The notes under the pieces were generated by a model that searched no databases, was not told the DNA's origin, and worked only from the letters and a program-made list of their open reading frames with translations. Of a stretch of 64,000 nucleotides of DNA, positions 46,663 through 56,739 are shown in pieces. Position 1 is the first letter of the stretch. The number at the start of each line of letters is the position of its first letter. This stretch comes from Microvelia longipes (lineage: Eukaryota > Arthropoda > Insecta > Hemiptera > Veliidae). Position numbers and translations under genes: made by a program. Where the stretch lies: the NCBI GenBank assembly GCA_018340805.1, contig JACMZG010001914.1, forward strand, positions 43,066,612-43,130,611, read 5' to 3'.

Positions 46663-48453
46663 GGTAAAGACAATCTATCAAAACCTCCTTCGAAAAGTTG
46701 TAACACAAAGTTCGATGAATGTAATGCTGACTGTACGACGCGTTACACCGATTGCGAATGTACCATAAAGACGTGTCAAGCTAAATGTGTTAGCAACAAA
46801 GAAGAATGTTTAAAGCAAGAAAAACTTGATTGTAGCAACACTGTTTGCAAGAGAGTTGAAGATTGTCATAAAGAATCAGATAAACAAAAATGTCATAGAG
46901 AAGTTGCTATATGTAACAGATTCGTAGAGAAGTGCAAGTGTGAAAAGAATTGTGATAGTACTTGTAAAACAAAGGAAGAAAAGGACATTTGTTTAAGCAA
47001 ATGCAAAGATGAGTTCAAAGGTAATAGGTGCAACGAACTGATAACAAACTGCAGGAAGAACTGCGATGACACCAAGTGTAAAAATAACAATTTTAAAGAT
47101 CACGATGAATTTTATGCATGCCAAAAATGTCACGACGCTTGTGAAAAGATCCACAAATGCAAACCGAGACAAGTTTGCCAAGAGAAATGTCCTGGAAAAT
47201 GTGACCACTGCAAAGATAAAGATTGCAGAGAAAATTGCGAGAAAGAATGTAAATTAGATTGTAAGAACAATAAACGCCATGGACACAGTGACAGTTCGGA
47301 TTCAGGATCTCATGAACGTGGGCCTAAAAAGAATCGTGATCATGGTAATAATAAACATTCAAAGAACTCCCATGGTTCCGACTCGCTTGAAGGGGAATGT
47401 GAGAGTTGTAAACATTGCCACAAACAACTCCCTCATTGTGAAAAGTGGTGCGAGGATCATAAACCAGAAGATAAAGAAAATTGTAAAGAAAAATGCAGAA
47501 GCGAGTCAAAGGGTTGTAAAAATAAACATTGCAAAGGAAGCCAAAATAACTCCCATGGAAGCCAAAATAAATGCGAGGATGAATGCAATTTAAGTTGCAG
47601 CAAAAAGGAAGAATATGTTAAATGCAAGCCAGCTGATGACCACAAATGTAAAGATATACTCAGCAAATGTGTCAATGAATGCAAACAGAAAAGTTGTTTG
47701 AAAAAGAATACCTGTAGTGAAACTCAAAAGGTCTGTGATAAGAAATGCGATGATGACTTGAACACGTGCAACAGTAAGTGTGGTAACGATGTCAAAGCAT
47801 TGGCTGCTTGCAAAGAAGCAAACGAAAAATGTAAAGCAAAATGTTCTTCGTCTCGTTCCGAATGTGAGAAAATTAGATGCAGTGAACATTGTGAAAACTC
47901 TAAAGGCAATAAGCAATGCAATGAAAAATGCGAGAAGAGTCACGATCCTGATTGTAGGAGAAAATGCGACGATAGAATAAATGAATGTAAGAGCAAATGC
48001 AGTGGATACGTTAGCTGCAAGGATAGATGTTCTGCTGATTGCAAAGACTCCGACTGTAAGAAGACGTGTCTTAAGACTTGTAAGAAACCTAATAAACCTG
48101 AAGAGCACAAAGAACTCAGTGTGGTCTTAGATGGGTGTACCATTAAATGTTGCAGCAAACCACAGGGTAATACAATGCCGATTGCTGGCCCGACAGTCTG
48201 CAGTGAATTTAGTGGTTGCACCATCTCTTGTAATGTAAAGCATGGATCTCACCACAGTGATAGCGACGATGATGATCATCACCACGGCCACAGCCATCAC
48301 CATAGCGATAGCAGTGACGATCATCCTGAACACAAACACAGACCTAAACGAGAAGTCACCATTCAAGTTGATAGCGACAGCGACAGCGAGGATTCTCTTA
48401 GTGCTGATACGCGTTATGCCTCCGACAGTGTCTTTGCCCCAATAACACCCTAA
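46663..48453 (+). CDS. Cysteine-rich secreted protein, main exon
   Basis: Reads 596 residues from GKDNLSKPP to FAPITP and TAA (48451-48453); with exon 1 the precursor is about 624 aa. By hand count there are about 81 cysteines in this exon, most of them spaced C-x3-C or C-x2-C, with Lys, Glu, Asp, Asn and Ser between. There are no hydrophobic segments. A Ser/His/Asp/Gly-rich linker (about 38 residues, near 47279-47388) splits the cysteine region into two blocks. The tail is a His/Asp/Ser run ('DDDDHHHGHSHHH' type) then HRPKR, a furin-like site, then an acidic serine-rich end. In composition it resembles insect silk- or saliva-type proteins such as Balbiani ring protein 3, but this is only composition. 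A disulfide-linked or metal-binding structural secretion is the best inference. The ORF's upstream ATG (46603) is intronic. Confidence 0.85.
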   Translation, partial: GKDNLSKPPSKSCNTKFDECNADCTTRYTDCECTIKTCQAKCVSNKEECLKQEKLDCSNTVCKRVEDCHKESDKQKCHREVAICNRFVEKCKCEKNCDSTCKTKEEKDICLSKCKDEFKGNRCNELITNCRKNCDDTKCKNNNFKDHDEFYACQKCHDACEKIHKCKPRQVCQEKCPGKCDHCKDKDCRENCEKECKLDCKNNKRHGHSDSSDSGSHERGPKKNRDHGNNKHSKNSHGSDSLEGECESCKHCHKQLPHCEKWCEDHKPEDKENCKEKCRSESKGCKNKHCKGSQNNSHGSQNKCEDECNLSCSKKEEYVKCKPADDHKCKDILSKCVNECKQKSCLKKNTCSETQKVCDKKCDDDLNTCNSKCGNDVKALAACKEANEKCKAKCSSSRSECEKIRCSEHCENSKGNKQCNEKCEKSHDPDCRRKCDDRINECKSKCSGYVSCKDRCSADCKDSDCKKTCLKTCKKPNKPEEHKELSVVLDGCTIKCCSKPQGNTMPIAGPTVCSEFSGCTISCNVKHGSHHSDSDDDDHHHGHSHHHSDSSDDHPEHKHRPKREVTIQVDSDSDSEDSLSADTRYASDSVFAPITP

Positions 48454-48967
48454 ACCCCAAAGGGATTACATTACTACAACCAAGAGATCGTAGTAATGCC
48501 TTACTCGAACCTTAACCAAGACTACTTTCCTTAATTTATCAATTTTAATCTTTAAACCATTATTATTTATTAATCTTATAAATTTGTCTTATATTATTTC
48601 TTTAGATTACTTTTTAAGTCAAATACAGTTCTCGTTTAATCTAACCTTTAATTATTTTACTAACAAGTCCTAATATTAACATTTTATAATTAACAAATTT
48701 AATCTTTTCCATCAAAGTTATGTGTTCTATTATTAATTTCTATTTGCTTACCCCGACTAATGTTAACAGTATACCATTTGAAATTGTAAACATAATACCT
48801 ACAATGTTTATTTAATATAAATCAATTATTATTTTTATTGTTGCATATAAAATATGTTTTTTTGCATTAATCCATTACCCAATTTTTTCCGACCTTCGAT
48901 CTATTAAAACAATAACTCGGACCTGATACCTTCTTAAAGTTCTGTGAATTTTATATAACTAATAAAG
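48454..48967 (+). other. 3' UTR of the Cys-rich gene
   Basis: No gene. The first canonical AATAAA after the stop is at 48961-48966, immediately before an (AT)n tract. Confidence 0.5.

Positions 48968-49048
<81 letters not shown>
48968..49048. repeat. (AT)n microsatellite
   Basis: Pure AT tract of about 80 bp. Confidence 0.95.
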
Positions 49049-49052
<4 letters not shown>

Positions 49053-49059
49053 GGCTGTA

Positions 49060-49395
49060 TTACCGCATTTAAAGAAGCAATCGAAGAATCAGCTACCGTC
49101 GATACTTGCTGTTGGATATGAATATCCCTGGACCGCCATCATCAGCCGGAGAACTCTCGAGCTCTCAACTAATAAGTTATATCAGTGAATAACTTCTAGT
49201 CTTAATGAGCACAACGAGCCTGAATGAGGGGCCTATCTTCAGAGGCTCGTCGGCGCTCATTGAGACTAGAATTATTCACTGATATAACTTTATAGTTGAG
49301 AGCTCGAGTGTTGCCCCGCCTATGAGATGGCGTTATCGAAACAGGTCGATATTCATATCCACACAAGTTCGATAGCAGCTGATTCTCGATATATA
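49060..49395. repeat. Palindrome P4
   Basis: The arms share 'tgagcgccgacgagcc'-like text, 'tattcactgatataact' and 'agctctcaactaata', plus the outer 'gaatcagct' and its complement near 49385. It sits between two (AT)n tracts. It resembles the other Penelope-type palindromes in plan, but the core motif is not clean. Confidence 0.65.
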
Positions 49396-49414
49396 TATAT
49401 ATGTGTGTGCGTAT

Positions 49415-49456
<42 letters not shown>

Positions 49457-49513
49457 GTATATATATATATTATATATATTAATATAATATATATAATATA
49501 TAATAATATAATC

Positions 49514-49551
<38 letters not shown>

Positions 49552-49866
49552 TATAATATATATATATACTGTATATATATACATATAATATATTATATAT
49601 ATATTATAATATATATATATAGTATATATATACAATATAAATATATAATATATAAATATATATATGTTATAATATATATATGTATATAATATATATAATA
49701 ATATATATATATGTATATATATATATTATTATAGTATATATAAGTAATGTATATAATAATATATAATATAATATATATATATATGTATATATATTATATA
49801 TATTATATTATATATATATATAATAATATATATATGTATAATATATATATATTATATATATATATA

Positions 49867-49906
<40 letters not shown>
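49396..49906. repeat. Long degenerate (AT)n block
   Basis: About 500 bp of AT dinucleotides interrupted by TGTA, TAA and TTA. Any ORF within it is an artefact. Likely hard to assemble. Confidence 0.95.
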
Positions 49907-49907
<1 letters not shown>

Positions 49908-50242
49908 GCGACATTTATCACAATGTACTTTGTAGTGTTTTTATGTTTAGCAGCTTATTTTTGTTAGCTTATCTTCGTTGCAATAACCAATAATTAAATC
50001 TACATAAATTATGACATCAATTATTTTAAAACGTAACAAACATAAACATAGTTTAAAAACAACTGATTGCATTTTTGAAAACGCTTATTTTATTTAAAAA
50101 CCATATGATTATAAACCATATAAACAAATGAGAGAAGGTTAATGTTTTATTTGACACTTTTTTCATCTCTTAGCATTATTGTATTTAACCGTTTCCTTAG
50201 TTAATTTTTTCGTTTTTGTATTAATTCAGTTATATTATTCCC
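49907..50242 (+). other. Candidate 5' region of the gene starting at 50243
   Basis: AT-rich with no repeat recognised. A TATA box cannot be picked out reliably because of base composition. Confidence 0.35.
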
Positions 50243-50257
50243 ATGTCTGCAGAACAG
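50243..50257 (+). CDS. Predicted nuclear HMG-box-like protein, exon 1 (5 codons)
   Basis: ATG TCT GCA GAA CAG (MSAEQ) followed by a strong donor 'gtaaga'. It ends in phase 0, as required by the exon that opens at 52342 with FKKKPVCLKLGKNG. No other ATG-donor combination upstream of that exon looks as good. The exon is very short, so this is an inference from splice logic; the start could lie elsewhere. The 2.1-kb intron carries the T1 element copy 2. Confidence 0.55.
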
Positions 50258-50326
50258 GTAAGACTTCTATAGTTACTTTTATTTATTTACGAAATGGTTA
50301 CTATGTAAAAATAGTAATTTATTGAT

Positions 50327-51217
50327 TATAATACGACACACGGCTAAAATCAATTGACAGCCCGCCAAAATCACAATGCTTTCAACCCTCTTTTTTTAAT
50401 AAAAAAAATCCCTTCTTTTATGTAACAAAAAAAATTCCCTACTCTGGCAACACTGAAAGTCAGGTTATGTTTTTAATTTTATTATTTGTTTTTATTTGAT
50501 ATCGTATTTTTTTATTTTTAAAAATTATTTATTTACTTTTTAAGAAGGAATATTGTTGTATCTTATAAATTTACCAACTAAGTGTTGTTTTAAATTTGTT
50601 TGGGAAGTATGAATTAAGTGGAGTTAAAGTTGTTAATTACGTAATGCAATGGATCATAATAGTTCTTTGATAAAAGTTTGACGATTTAAATAAATTGTCA
50701 GCTATAATTACTTTTTTCCAAAACAAACTGCTTTTTTGTGTCGTTTGTATAATTGAATGCGTATTGTTTCATATTATAAAAATAATATGACACAATATGC
50801 ATTCAAGACTGTCATCTATTGAAAGACATGGCATTTTCAAAAAATGCCTTGCCTGCGCTGTACTCAAATAGCAAGAAATGCTTGAAGAATACGTCAATGT
50901 CCAAGTGTCAAATATAGGCACTCAGATCATATTACAACTTCGCAATAATTGGATGAATTGAACAGATTGGAAGGAAACGAAGCGAACTCGAACAGATCAA
51001 TATGCACAATGAGGGAAATAAAAGCGACGCGAGGTTACAAATATTTACAACCAGTGTTGCCTTTTTATGATTTTATTTACGAAAAAGGTATTTTTTATAC
51101 CGAGGTTGGCATGAGGTGGAGGGGGAAAGAGCGGGGTCGGTCTGAACCAATAGAATTCTTTCCCTCACAGATTTTTGGCGCGCTGTCAATTGATTTTAGC
51201 CGTGTGTCGGACTATAG
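50327..51217. mobile_element. Non-autonomous TIR DNA element (family T1), copy 2
   Basis: An 891-bp inverted counterpart of 1169-2097 with TIRs 'tataatacgacacacgg' and '...gtgtcggactatag'. Interior text is nearly identical to copy 1 in reverse. An ORF from 50949 (MREIKATRGYKYLQ...) has the same start as the ORF in copy 1, but it runs out through the terminus to 51452. It is probably chance or a remnant rather than a gene. The element is in the first intron of the gene starting at 50243. Confidence 0.8.
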
Positions 51218-51439
51218 TCAAAACAATTATTTTGTTTGCCAAAAATACTTGACAGTTCCATTTTATTTGGGTGTGGCAAATGTTCAGGAACAACCATCGA
51301 ATGATAGCTGTTTAGCTGTGTCTGAACGGAAATCGGTTAATTTTTGGTATTTAAACAGCGGCTTGTTTATTTATAGAGCTTTTCATAAACGGCTTGTCTC
51401 TTATCATTTATATCAACATAAGACAAGGATCTTGAATAA

Positions 51440-51565
51440 AGATCTTTATTGATAATTGATGCAACTAATCCCTGTTTTTTAGGACCACCTAAAACCAGGG
51501 AGTTGGACCACTGTGTCCCCCGTTTTATTTATTGAATAAAGAAGGATCTTTATTCAAGATCCTTC
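51440..51565. repeat. I1 fragment and small hairpin
   Basis: The segment with 'gatgcaactaatccctg' and 'gggagttggaccactgtg' matches the I1 element at 22245. It is followed by a small inverted repeat, 'gaaggatctttattcaag' against 'gacaaggatcttgaataaa' near 51420. Confidence 0.55.
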
Positions 51566-51899
51566 ACATAAGATCGCCTATGGGTGGAATTACGTCACGT
51601 GGTAGATTTCATGCCTGTCTATTAATTCAACGGTGGATTTTAAAGGCGTTACCTCACGGGATTTTATTTGCAAAGGTCCTTCCTAAACTTCTGCCCTAAT
51701 ACAAATAGGGACTTCAGTAATTCCACTTACTTGATTCCACACAAAAACACTAATACTACTAATAATATTAGTGTTTTTGCACTCATCTCTTTATTCTGTG
51801 GTTACACCAATATTGAAGCCTTCACACATACCTCACAAATAGCCCCACCTACTCGTCTTCTTTCTCCTCTCTTTTTACCAACTACAGACTCAACTAGGA

Positions 51900-51985
51900 G
51901 TAAAATTAGTTGGACATAGTCCATAGTCAATGTTATTTACAATTAACGAAGTTTCGGGAGCAGGTACTTCTCCCATCATCTGGTT
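51900..51985 (-). repeat. Penelope-type terminus fragment
   Basis: Matches the P2 terminus at 27154-27213 in reverse. The hammerhead-like core (CAGATGA, with one changed base) is degenerate. Confidence 0.6.
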
Positions 51986-51999
51986 TGTCTTGAGAAAGT

Positions 52000-52270
52000 A
52001 TGTGTCTGTGCCTTATCATCGTAGCTCCTAGTGTATTTATGCTAGAGAGTTGATTTGTACAGAAATCAGTCTAATGCTGTAGTTGTGCTATTCGGGAGAA
52101 AAAAATATGACGTGATTTACCTGCAATAATGACTCAGCAAAAATTTCGAAAAATCATAAAACTCGGAAAAATGATGTGATCCGATTGAAATTTGGCACGC
52201 AAGTAGCCTAACTATGTGCTGAGTTTTATCTCATTATCAGCATTAGTTCAATTTTTATCGAATGATTTGC
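52000..52270 (+). repeat. Dispersed repeat family R1, 5' part
   Basis: Contains 'tatgctagagagttgat', 'agtctaatgctgtag' and 'aaaatttcgaaaaatcataa', as in the 5' part of R1 at 480-620. Confidence 0.7.
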
Positions 52271-52341
52271 ATACGTTTTTAAAAAAAATTATGAACTTTC
52301 TCTCCCGGCTTTGAAAGGTTTGTTGATTTTATTTGTTCCAG

Positions 52342-53382
52342 TTTAAAAAGAAACCGGTTTGTTTGAAGTTAGGAAAGAACGGCGTTTTCCTTTCTAAAAC
52401 TCCGTCTGATTTGAAACTTATCCAACCTCACGATTATTACATTATAAAGGATATTAAAGAGGACTGTTTTGTTCTTCATGATCCCTCGAAGCAGACCGAA
52501 GGACAACAAGGAAGGACTTCGGAAGCGACAGTAAATCAGGAATCCGTTCTTCAAAAATTCATACGGGACTTCAACTGTAGCGACACTTACGACGACGAAA
52601 TTCAGTTTTCAGATCACTCGGAAGGCGCGACCAGTGACGCGACAGAAACAGGCGACGAAGTAAAAACTGAATGCAGCGTCGAATTCGTTACCTCCGATAA
52701 ACTTCAAGATCACTTCTTTACGGATTTCGTTGATGACAGAGAGGATTCTCAGCCGTTGATTGTAGATTTGTCACAAAATTATGTAGATTTAGATTTGGCG
52801 AAAGGGCTTGAAGACGATCCAATTTCTAAATTATTGTTCATCGACGATTCAAACGATTCAATGGGGCAGCGAAATGATACAATGAATTCTTTTAGCAATG
52901 GCAACGCTTCAGAAAACCAATTTTTGTTTAAATACGAAAATCAAACTCCACATCATGCGCCTCAAAGTTTTAACAAAAACGTTGCTACTTCTTCTTCTAC
53001 TTTACCATCGACTTCAAAAGCCTCATTTCCTTTCTCTATTCCTACTTTTAAATCTCATAACAGGAATTTCGTTACTCCGCAAGTTCGAGTCGAAAATTTT
53101 TCGGATCCTTCCCATTTACCTCTGATTATAAGCGCGGCCAATTCACCCAGTCCAATGTCACTCGTTTACCCGTCAACCAAAATTGAAATTGACTTTACAG
53201 CATCATCGTTTACCGATGAGATTAGGCCGTCATCACTGAATTTAAATAAATTAGCACCTTCTAAAATATCCTGTGATAGCAGAAAGAGAAATGCTCTTCC
53301 TCAAACTATTCAAAATCCTAACTCTCCAGACCTCATGGCTGTGGAAAACTTGCCGCCTCCGTTTTTAAATATAACTATTCAG
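52342..53382 (+). CDS. Predicted nuclear protein, exon 2
   Basis: An open exon of 347 codons between acceptor 'ttgttccag' and donor 'attcag|gtaaaa', both phase 0. The N-terminal part, KPVCLKLGKNGVFLSKTPSD through QPHDYYIIKDIKEDCFVLHD, looks like a small beta-rich domain. Most of the remainder is disordered: rich in Ser, Asp, Glu, Asn and Thr, with SSSTLPSTSKAS and several Pro-rich stretches ending ENLPPPFLNITIQ. No known domain is recognised. Antisense and offset ORFs in the interval are shadows. Composition and codon use differ clearly from the surrounding AT-rich repeats, supporting real coding sequence. Confidence 0.85.
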
Positions 53383-53498
53383 GTAAAATGTTTTTCTCAT
53401 GTTTGTTTTGTATTAATATATTCAATGTTAGTATTAAAGACAAAAGTAGTAGAAAAATGCTAATAAACTTTCCTTAATTGAGCCCCTCCTAATTGCAG

Positions 53499-53552
53499 GA
53501 ATTGGCTACTTACAATTTAAAAAAAAATAATAATGCTAGACAAATTCCGCAG
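53499..53552 (+). CDS. Possible optional 18-codon exon
   Basis: A good acceptor (cctcctaattgcag) opens frame 0 with ELATYNLKKNNNARQIPQ and ends before 'gtttcaa', a weak donor. It would insert 18 residues between exons 2 and 3 without changing frame. It could equally be chance. Confidence 0.25.
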
Positions 53553-53984
53553 GTTTCAATATGGCGTGTAACAAATTTAGCCGTAGTCAGAGGAGTGAAG
53601 TTGATATTTTCCAAATTTCAAATTAATTTTTACATAGCTTCAATAAAAATTTCAAATGAAATTTTAAAAATAGAGCTGGATAACATCACATGGGCAATAG
53701 TACCCAGTACACGATAAAGTAAAGACAAGATAAAATTCTTGGCCAATTTTTATTTTAAATATACCAATTATTTTTTTAAAAAAAATATACCAATGACGAT
53801 CGAAATTAACAATTTTGTTGGCATGTAATGATAAATTGTTATTAGTAGTAGTAAGAGTGGACAGTGGTCAAGCCCTACTATTGTCTACTTACTAAAGTAG
53901 ACAACGATAAAGTAGAAAAAGATTGTTTAAATTAGCTATTTTAATTGACTTTTGCTAATTAATTAATTTCCGTGATTATTCTAG

Positions 53985-54161
53985 GACGTGGATGACGCCC
54001 AAAATGATGTGATAAAAGCAGCCAAAGCTTTGTACTCGAAAAGAACGCGGACATTGCTGAATTGGCTCAATCCTGAAATACCTAAATCCAGGTTAAAAGA
54101 CAGTGTTATGGATTGCTGGGATACTCTGCCTCAGTGGCAGAAACAGATTTACATTAATCAG
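53985..54161 (+). CDS. Predicted nuclear protein, exon 3 (HMG-box-like)
   Basis: Acceptor 'attctag', donor 'tcag|gtaaag', 59 codons, phase 0. It encodes DVDDAQNDVIKAAKALYSKR and continues to VMDCWDTLPQWQKQIYINQ. The order ALYSKR-R-LL...NPEIPKSRLKDSVMDCWDTL...QKQIYIN resembles the first two to three helices of HMG boxes (L..KR.R.L...P......I...W..L...EK..Y), so DNA or nucleosome binding is a plausible inference. I cannot name the family. A second donor ('gag|gtgagt', 12 nt further) would add VKYE. Confidence 0.8.
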
Positions 54162-54229
54162 GTAAAGTATGAGGTGAGTGTCGCCTACTAGTTTAGGGTG
54201 CATTCTCGACGCACAGAGAGCTCGGGTCA

Positions 54230-54300
54230 ATGTGTTCAGTGGTGGAGGGGGATGGTGGGGACAAAAATTCCCCCACCATCGTACTGACCACACTTGGTCT
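54230..54300. repeat. Small hairpin in intron 3
   Basis: 'gatggtggggacaaaaattc' is followed by the partial complement 'cccccaccatcgta'. No gene. Confidence 0.4.
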
Positions 54301-54857
54301 CGCGAACGCGTTTTATTCAGGCTCGTGTGTACAGTTGTTAGGTTATGTGACTGTTGTTGTCATATTTCAAAAATTCAATCATTTAATTAAAAGTAAAACG
54401 TATAAATTAAAGAGAAACAGCACAGAAACAGCAGAAACACAACAAAGAAACAAACAAAGCACAGCACAGTACATGTGAATATGAAGGTGAGATAAAATTT
54501 TGTATTTCCCGCTAAGAAAGTTTCAATTGTATAGGAGTGGGGAGAAGTGATCGAACTGAACCTGCCGAAAGCACGATTAGTAGGATCAGTCCCACCACTA
54601 CTATCCTGGCTTCCCGCTTCTTTTGGCTCCTCCCCCTGGCCACGCCTCTGAGCACAATCATGGTAACTAGAATATACCTCTTGTTCAGAACGCTCTGAGC
54701 GCTTAAGCGTCGCAAATGCTCTTTAGTGTGCTGTGAAAGTTCTCCGGAAGTGGTCAACATGAGGATAGGTTACCGTCTAACACGCGAATGGATGTGACAC
54801 AATGTTTACAAGCATCAATGTTTAGCTCAAATTGGGCTCTATTTAGTTTAGATAGCC

Positions 54858-55100
54858 GCCTCCGTGTCCGAGGTCGTTAAGGCGTTAGTCTTTACACTGA
54901 CCTTTGACACCCACGGAGGTCTGGGGTTCGCATCCCAGCTTACGCTCTCAGTTTATAGAAGATTAATGTTTAGATAAATTATCGCCAACTTTAGAATACA
55001 CTTTGAGCATAACGGTTGCTACTACCACCCGAGGTGGTTTCCGCAGGGGTTATCCCTGATGAGCCGCAAGGCTCTAAACGGGCATTATTATTATTAGTTT
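54858..55100 (+). mobile_element. tRNA-derived SINE (family S1), copy 2
   Basis: Head with A-box-like 'tgtccgaggtcgttaaggcg' and B-box 'ggggttcgcatccca', a body with 'gttatccctgatgagc' and 'aaggctctaaacgggcatta', and an (ATT)n tail. It is better preserved than the copy at 11574. It is in the last intron of the predicted nuclear protein gene, in sense orientation. Confidence 0.85.
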
Positions 55101-55216
55101 AGATATAGCCTCTTAAATATAAACATTTAGTTAGATAACTTGTTTCACTCACTATTCCTTAACAGTAGTGTTTTCAAATAAATTAATATCTCTATATCAC
55201 GTATAATAATTTACAG

Positions 55217-55393
55217 GTAATTGGTAAATGCGGCAGCGACAAACTTAGCCCTATGGTGAATCCACAAATTATGGAAATGGGGAAGATCACGCGGACAATT
55301 TTAGAAGAAAATGCAGCCCAAGGCTCTCAACCAATAAGGAAAAAGAGGAAGTACACCAAGAGATCTCAGAAGAAGAATAGTCCGTCGTCTTAA
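55217..55393 (+). CDS. Predicted nuclear protein, last exon
   Basis: Acceptor 'atttacag'. It encodes VIGKCGSDKLSPMVNPQIME, then MGKITRTILEENAAQGSQ, then a basic tail RKKRKYTKRSQKKNSPSS and TAA (55391-55393). The tail is a good nuclear localisation signal. The start completes the helical segment of exon 3. The four exons give 469 residues. Candidate polyadenylation signals AATAAA lie near 55885 and 55912, beyond the MITE at 55530. Confidence 0.85.
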   Translation, partial: VIGKCGSDKLSPMVNPQIMEMGKITRTILEENAAQGSQPIRKKRKYTKRSQKKNSPSS

Positions 55394-55529
55394 ATCTATA
55401 ATTTGTCTTCGCTTTTCATCGGCTGAGTCAACTTGCAGCGATTTTCTGTAGAAATGAAGAAGTAATTAGAAGTAATAACATAAGGGAACTTTAGAGCAAA
55501 AACGATCCAATATCCAAACTATTTAAGTT

Positions 55530-55745
55530 ATCACAATATAATTGTGCGAGAGACACCTAGGAAATGTAACAAGCAAAAAGCAATGCTACATCTGGGAACT
55601 GTTCCATCATTCGACATTCGTCATCATTGATGGCTCGACATAATGTCATGTCCCACTCTGTTTCGTTACGTCTAACTCATCAGGGCGCCGACAGAGCCTG
55701 CTTGTTACATTTCCTAGGTGTCTCTCACACAATTATATTGTGTCA
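55530..55745. mobile_element. MITE (family M1), copy 1
   Basis: Ends 'cacaatataattgtgcgaga' and its mirrored 'cacaattatattgtg', then 'gacacctaggaaatgtaaca' inward on both sides. About 216 bp. The interior 'ccatcattcgacattcgt' and 'acataatgtcatgtcccact' also occurs at 61860-61960. It may lie in the 3' UTR of the preceding gene. Confidence 0.8.
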
Positions 55746-56049
55746 ACTATTCATGTTTTGGAAAACTCGGTAGTATCAAATGATATATATTTAAGTTATA
55801 ATTAAACTATACTTTGCCTTCTCCCCAAGGTATAATCATGTCTGTAAGTATGAAAATAATAGAAACTACGTAGAAACTATTAAGTAATAAATTAGAAATT
55901 AAACCAAGCTGAATAAATTTGAATAAAAGTTAAAAAAAAGAAATTAGAAGGAAGAACATATACCTCTAAATAAATAAAAAATTACATACATTGAACTAAA
56001 TCCGTAGATAGGTCTTGGGTATGTTCTTCTAATTTATTAGAAGCACATT
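55746..56049. other. Intergenic, no gene seen
   Basis: Flanking 'aaaactcggtagtatcaaat' also follows the M1 copy at 61700, so this flank may belong to a larger repeat. Confidence 0.4.
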
Positions 56050-56440
56050 TAATTTAATATACAAAAAACCAACACGTCTCTCCACAAAAGAATTTATTAA
56101 ATAAAAGCAGAGCCGGCTTTCGGCAATAATGCCATCAACAGTGCCTAAAAACAAGTAAACAAAGAACTAATAACAATACATACAATTTAAAGGTTAATAA
56201 AAGTCAAAAGATAAAAAACAAAGAAATAAATCAATAAATTAAAAATTAATAAAAAGGTGAATAAATAAATTAATTAATTACCGGTGAGTTGAGTGCAGGC
56301 GTCTAACAGACTATCCAAAGACTGAAGCCTGACTGAAGAGGGATGGGTATGATAGGCTAGGGCTTGAATGATCACTGATCCCCCTCCGTCACTCTTATCA
56401 TTCAGGCAATTCACCGCGTCCTTATCAAAGGCTCTTTTAA
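56050..56440 (-). repeat. Penelope-type terminus, second subfamily
   Basis: Starts with 'cgtctctccacaaaag'. The minus strand at 56107-56146 reads CTGTTGA, TGGC/GCC stem, GAAA, GCCGGC, UC. The third core base is changed as at 17041. It is followed by A-rich text as in the Penelope-like element after 30700. Confidence 0.55.
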
Positions 56441-56739
56441 TTTCCAAATTTTAAGAAGTCACATTAAATTTCTTTTATTACCATTAACGTTTAATTTCTA
56501 ATTTATCACTTAATAGTTCCTAAGTTAGATTATTTTTATACTTACAGACATGATTATGCCTTGGAGCCAAAGCGAAATGTAGTTTTATAACATATATAGT
56601 TTTTTCTTAAACGTGCCTTTACTTTATTATCAAACATAATGAGGAAAATAACTCAGGAAGGATTCAACTCATAATTAGAAGTATGTTATGAGATTTTTAC
56701 TTTAATGGTATTATACGAGTAGAATGAGCGTGAATGGAG

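Noticed and set aside
46893..48445. Many antisense and offset ORFs (up to 172 codons) within the Cys-rich gene
   Set aside because: They are shadows of the strongly biased sense frame; the sense frame has a signal peptide exon and correct splice phase.
50949..51452. 167-codon ORF starting MDELNRLEG
   Set aside because: It starts inside the T1 element and runs out through its terminus into unrelated DNA, so it is not a conserved gene.
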